DNA of 21,958 nucleotides from a virus. The notes under the pieces were generated by a model that saw only the letters and a list, made by a program, of their open reading frames with translations, had not been told where the DNA came from and did no database searches. Positions 20,038 through 21,958 of the stretch are shown here, piece after piece (the stretch's first letter is position 1; each line of letters begins with the position of its first letter). Position numbers and translations under genes: made by a program. The DNA lies in IMG/VR virus record IMGVR_UViG_3300041583_000151, positions 1 through 21,958 of that record. One strand, given 5' to 3'.

Positions 20038-21921
20038 ATGCCAACAGTTCGAGAGCTTCTATATACGATCGGATTCGATGTAAACGACAACGCACTTGTG
20101 CGCGTGAATCGAAAGATCGTTGACGCAAAAAACTCTTGGACAAAGTTCGGCCTCAGGGTTGACGCTGGCCGCAAGAAGATCGATCGACTTGCGGCCACGG
20201 CACGCAAAAAACTGCCGTTCATTAAAAAGGAAATTGATTCGATGGGCGGGGGCCTTGGTGGCATGCTTGCGGGCGGTGCGCTCACCGCTGGCCTTGGCCT
20301 TGCTGGTAAAATGATGGTCGACAGGATCGGCGAGTTTGAGATGCTAAAGGCCCAGCTTGTGACGATCTTAGGCAGTGAAGAGGCCGCGGATTCCAAGTTC
20401 AAGGAGCTTCAAAACTTTGCAGCCACCACCCCATTCCAGCTCGCAGAACTCACCAACAGCTTTGCCAAACTATCGGCCACGGGCATCAACCCGACGATGG
20501 ACGATCTCAATGATTTCGGCAACATGGCCGCGGGCATGGGCAAGACGTTTGATCAAATGGGTGAGGCCATCACTGATGCCTCAACCGGCGAGTTTGAGCG
20601 CCTTAAAGAGTTTGGCATTATCTCGAAAACTCAGGGCAATCAGGTTGAGTTCACCTTCAAGGGGATCAAGACAAAGGTCAAAAAAGAATCCAAGGAGATC
20701 GTCAAATATCTCAAAGACATATCAAAGGCAAACTTTGCTGGCGGCATGGAGCGACAGAGCGCCACCGTGCGCGGCGCGATCAGCAACCTCATGGACGGGA
20801 TCGACGCGTTTTTTGCGCAGATCGGCGATGCCGGCTTGGCCAAAGAACTCAACGGTTTTTTCAGAGATCTCAGCGCAATCACCGGCGAGTCTGAAAGCCT
20901 CGCAACCGTGATCGGTCGCGTGCTCGGCTTTGCGCTCAGGCAGTTGCGTGATGGCCTCAAGTGGGCAAAGGAGCACTCAGCAGAGTTGAGCGTTGCGCTC
21001 GGTGTGCTTGCGGCGGCAATGGCGATCAAGGCCATGCACAGCCTGATCGCTGGTGTGATTCAAATGGGCGTGGCGTTTGCCACCGGCACCGGGCCGATCT
21101 GGCTCACCGCGGCGGCCCTGATCGCAATGGCGCTGATCGTTGAAAGCCTTGTTCAATACTTTGAAAACGGCGCCGAGGCCTCAATGATCGGCAAATGGTT
21201 TGAGGATACATTCGGAATGAAAGGCCCTGAGGCAGTCAAGCAACTCAAAATGAGCCTGCTGGCCATCGCTGGCGTGCTAATCCTATTGCTGATTCCTTTT
21301 GCACCCATCACCGCATTGATCCTTGCGATCGCGTTTCTGGCCGTCACCCTGATCGAATACTGGGACCAGATACCGGGCGCGTTTGGGAATATGATCGATG
21401 AGGTGATCACGTTCTTCAAGTACCTCTTTGGGTGGTTGATCCTCAGCATTTACAAGGTGTTCGAGGACTTCGCCACTGCGATCGGTGAGGGCGCGGCAGA
21501 GCTTTGGTTCCCTGTTCTCGACGCATGGGAGACGGTCAAAGCGCTAGTCAAGTCATCGGTCGACGATTTCGCCGCATATGTGTTTGCCAAGATCGCGTCA
21601 ATTATGAACAAAATGGATCTGATCCCTGCCGCACTTCGCATGGTGCCGGGCTTTGGCGCGGCGTTGTCCGCGGGCGGATCAGTCGCAAAATTCATTGGCG
21701 GCGGCGCAGTAAACCCAACGATCGACGCCAACAAACGGCTCAACCAAATCAGCAACAACAGCCGATCAAGCTCGAACACAATCAGCGCACCCATCACCGT
21801 ACAGGTTGACGGCAGTGCAGGCGGGCCGGGCATGATCAGCGAGCTTGAGAGCAAGCTCAGCGGCATCGTTGACAACCTATTTCGGCGCGCGGCTGATGAC
21901 CTTGACGGCGCGGCACAGTAA
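20038..21921 (+). CDS. tail tape measure protein
   Basis: 627 residues from ATG 20038, with GAGG at 20030-20033. It sets tail length and is ejected through the tube. The N-terminal part (YTIGFDVNDNALVRVNRKI) matches tape measures of related phages. Residues 98-250 hold the conserved region with LGSEEAADSKFKELQNFAAT, TTPFQLAELTNSFAKLSATG and FGNMAAGMGKTFDQMGEA. Hydrophobic segments lie at about 316-345, 354-374, 405-440 and 453-476. The C-terminus has a Ser/Asn-rich linker (572-580), then ISAPITVQVDGSAGG. At the usual 0.15 nm per residue the tail would be about 94 nm long, a short contractile tail. Confidence 0.9.
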   Translation: MPTVRELLYTIGFDVNDNALVRVNRKIVDAKNSWTKFGLRVDAGRKKIDRLAATARKKLPFIKKEIDSMGGGLGGMLAGGALTAGLGLAGKMMVDRIGEFEMLKAQLVTILGSEEAADSKFKELQNFAATTPFQLAELTNSFAKLSATGINPTMDDLNDFGNMAAGMGKTFDQMGEAITDASTGEFERLKEFGIISKTQGNQVEFTFKGIKTKVKKESKEIVKYLKDISKANFAGGMERQSATVRGAISNLMDGIDAFFAQIGDAGLAKELNGFFRDLSAITGESESLATVIGRVLGFALRQLRDGLKWAKEHSAELSVALGVLAAAMAIKAMHSLIAGVIQMGVAFATGTGPIWLTAAALIAMALIVESLVQYFENGAEASMIGKWFEDTFGMKGPEAVKQLKMSLLAIAGVLILLLIPFAPITALILAIAFLAVTLIEYWDQIPGAFGNMIDEVITFFKYLFGWLILSIYKVFEDFATAIGEGAAELWFPVLDAWETVKALVKSSVDDFAAYVFAKIASIMNKMDLIPAALRMVPGFGAALSAGGSVAKFIGGGAVNPTIDANKRLNQISNNSRSSSNTISAPITVQVDGSAGGPGMISELESKLSGIVDNLFRRAADDLDGAAQ

Positions 21922-21958
21922 GATCACCCTAACAAGGTCACGAAATCAGGGATCAAAA
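21922..21958 (+). other. start of an intergenic gap cut by the window end
   Basis: These 37 bases hold no start codon followed by a useful frame. CAGGG at 21946-21950 followed by ATCAAAA could be the ribosome site of a gene that starts just past the window, which by order would be a baseplate or tail gene. Confidence 0.3.

Larger units (their letters stand above)
886..21410. repeat. dispersed palindromic octamer GTGATCAC (22 copies)
   Basis: Copies start at 886, 1094, 3374, 3997, 6921, 6979, 7388, 8429, 9560, 10489, 11348, 11586, 12637, 13193, 14875, 16614, 17066, 17099, 17363, 18825, 19291 and 21403. Fewer than one is expected by chance in 22 kb. Six lie in gaps between genes (1094, 11348, 12637, 14875, 18825, 19291) and one covers the terL start codon (3997). 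They form no array and have no regular spacing. Confidence 0.85.

Noticed and set aside
886-21410. GTGATCAC as a CRISPR array, iteron origin or attachment site
   Set aside because: The copies are spread over the whole window, mostly in coding sequence, without regular spacing, clustering or conserved flanks.
1-21958. tRNA, rRNA or insertion sequence
   Set aside because: I found no cloverleaf-like sequence with CCA end, no ribosomal RNA segment, and no transposase or terminal inverted repeats with target duplication.

Overview
This window is part of the genome of a tailed bacteriophage (Caudoviricetes) or prophage with a contractile, myovirus-type tail. The evidence is an ordered head-and-tail module: terminase large subunit, DUF1073-type portal, MuF-type minor head protein, DUF2213-type prohead protease, cement protein, DUF2184-type major capsid protein, neck and connector proteins, DUF3383-type tail sheath, DUF3277-type tail tube, a frameshifted tail assembly chaperone pair and the tape measure. 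The host cannot be named. Shine-Dalgarno sites, TTGACA-type promoters and intrinsic terminators point to a bacterial host of moderately high GC. I see no integrase, lysis, replication or tRNA gene.

Layout: (1) 1-3624, plus strand: a run of small accessory genes, mostly unrecognised, with short overlaps. One is an XF1762/GNAT-like protein and another belongs to a small uncharacterised family I recognise by motif. The first gene appears split by a frameshift at a T run. (2) 3696-3730: a strong terminator. (3) 3745-9904, plus strand: a small gene, terL, portal and a very long MuF protein. (4) 9898-11240, minus strand: an inserted island of three small genes with its own promoter and terminator, including a protein that combines a zinc ribbon, a membrane helix and a helix-turn-helix (HTH). 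(5) 11322-14957, plus strand: a consensus promoter, the protease with a nested scaffold start, cement protein and major capsid protein, closed by a tandem hairpin/terminator. (6) 14991-21921, plus strand: neck, tail completion, sheath, tube, chaperones and tape measure, tightly packed with many ATGA overlaps.

The genes form one virion assembly line. TerL packages DNA through the portal. MuF, protease, scaffold, cement and capsid proteins build the head. The genes at 14991-17458 join head to tail. Sheath, tube, chaperone and tape measure build the tail.

The most unusual points are: the MuF protein carries an HTH and a C-terminal HEYGH zincin-like domain of different base composition; the portal carries a C-terminal zinc/HNH-like domain; one beta-rich module occurs twice in the cement protein and once in the sheath; the minus-strand island interrupts the head operon; and the palindrome GTGATCAC occurs 22 times, with about 30 GATC per kb in the neck region. 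No stretch longer than 300 bases lacks a gene. The largest gap is 11192-11462, which holds two divergent promoters and a hairpin.
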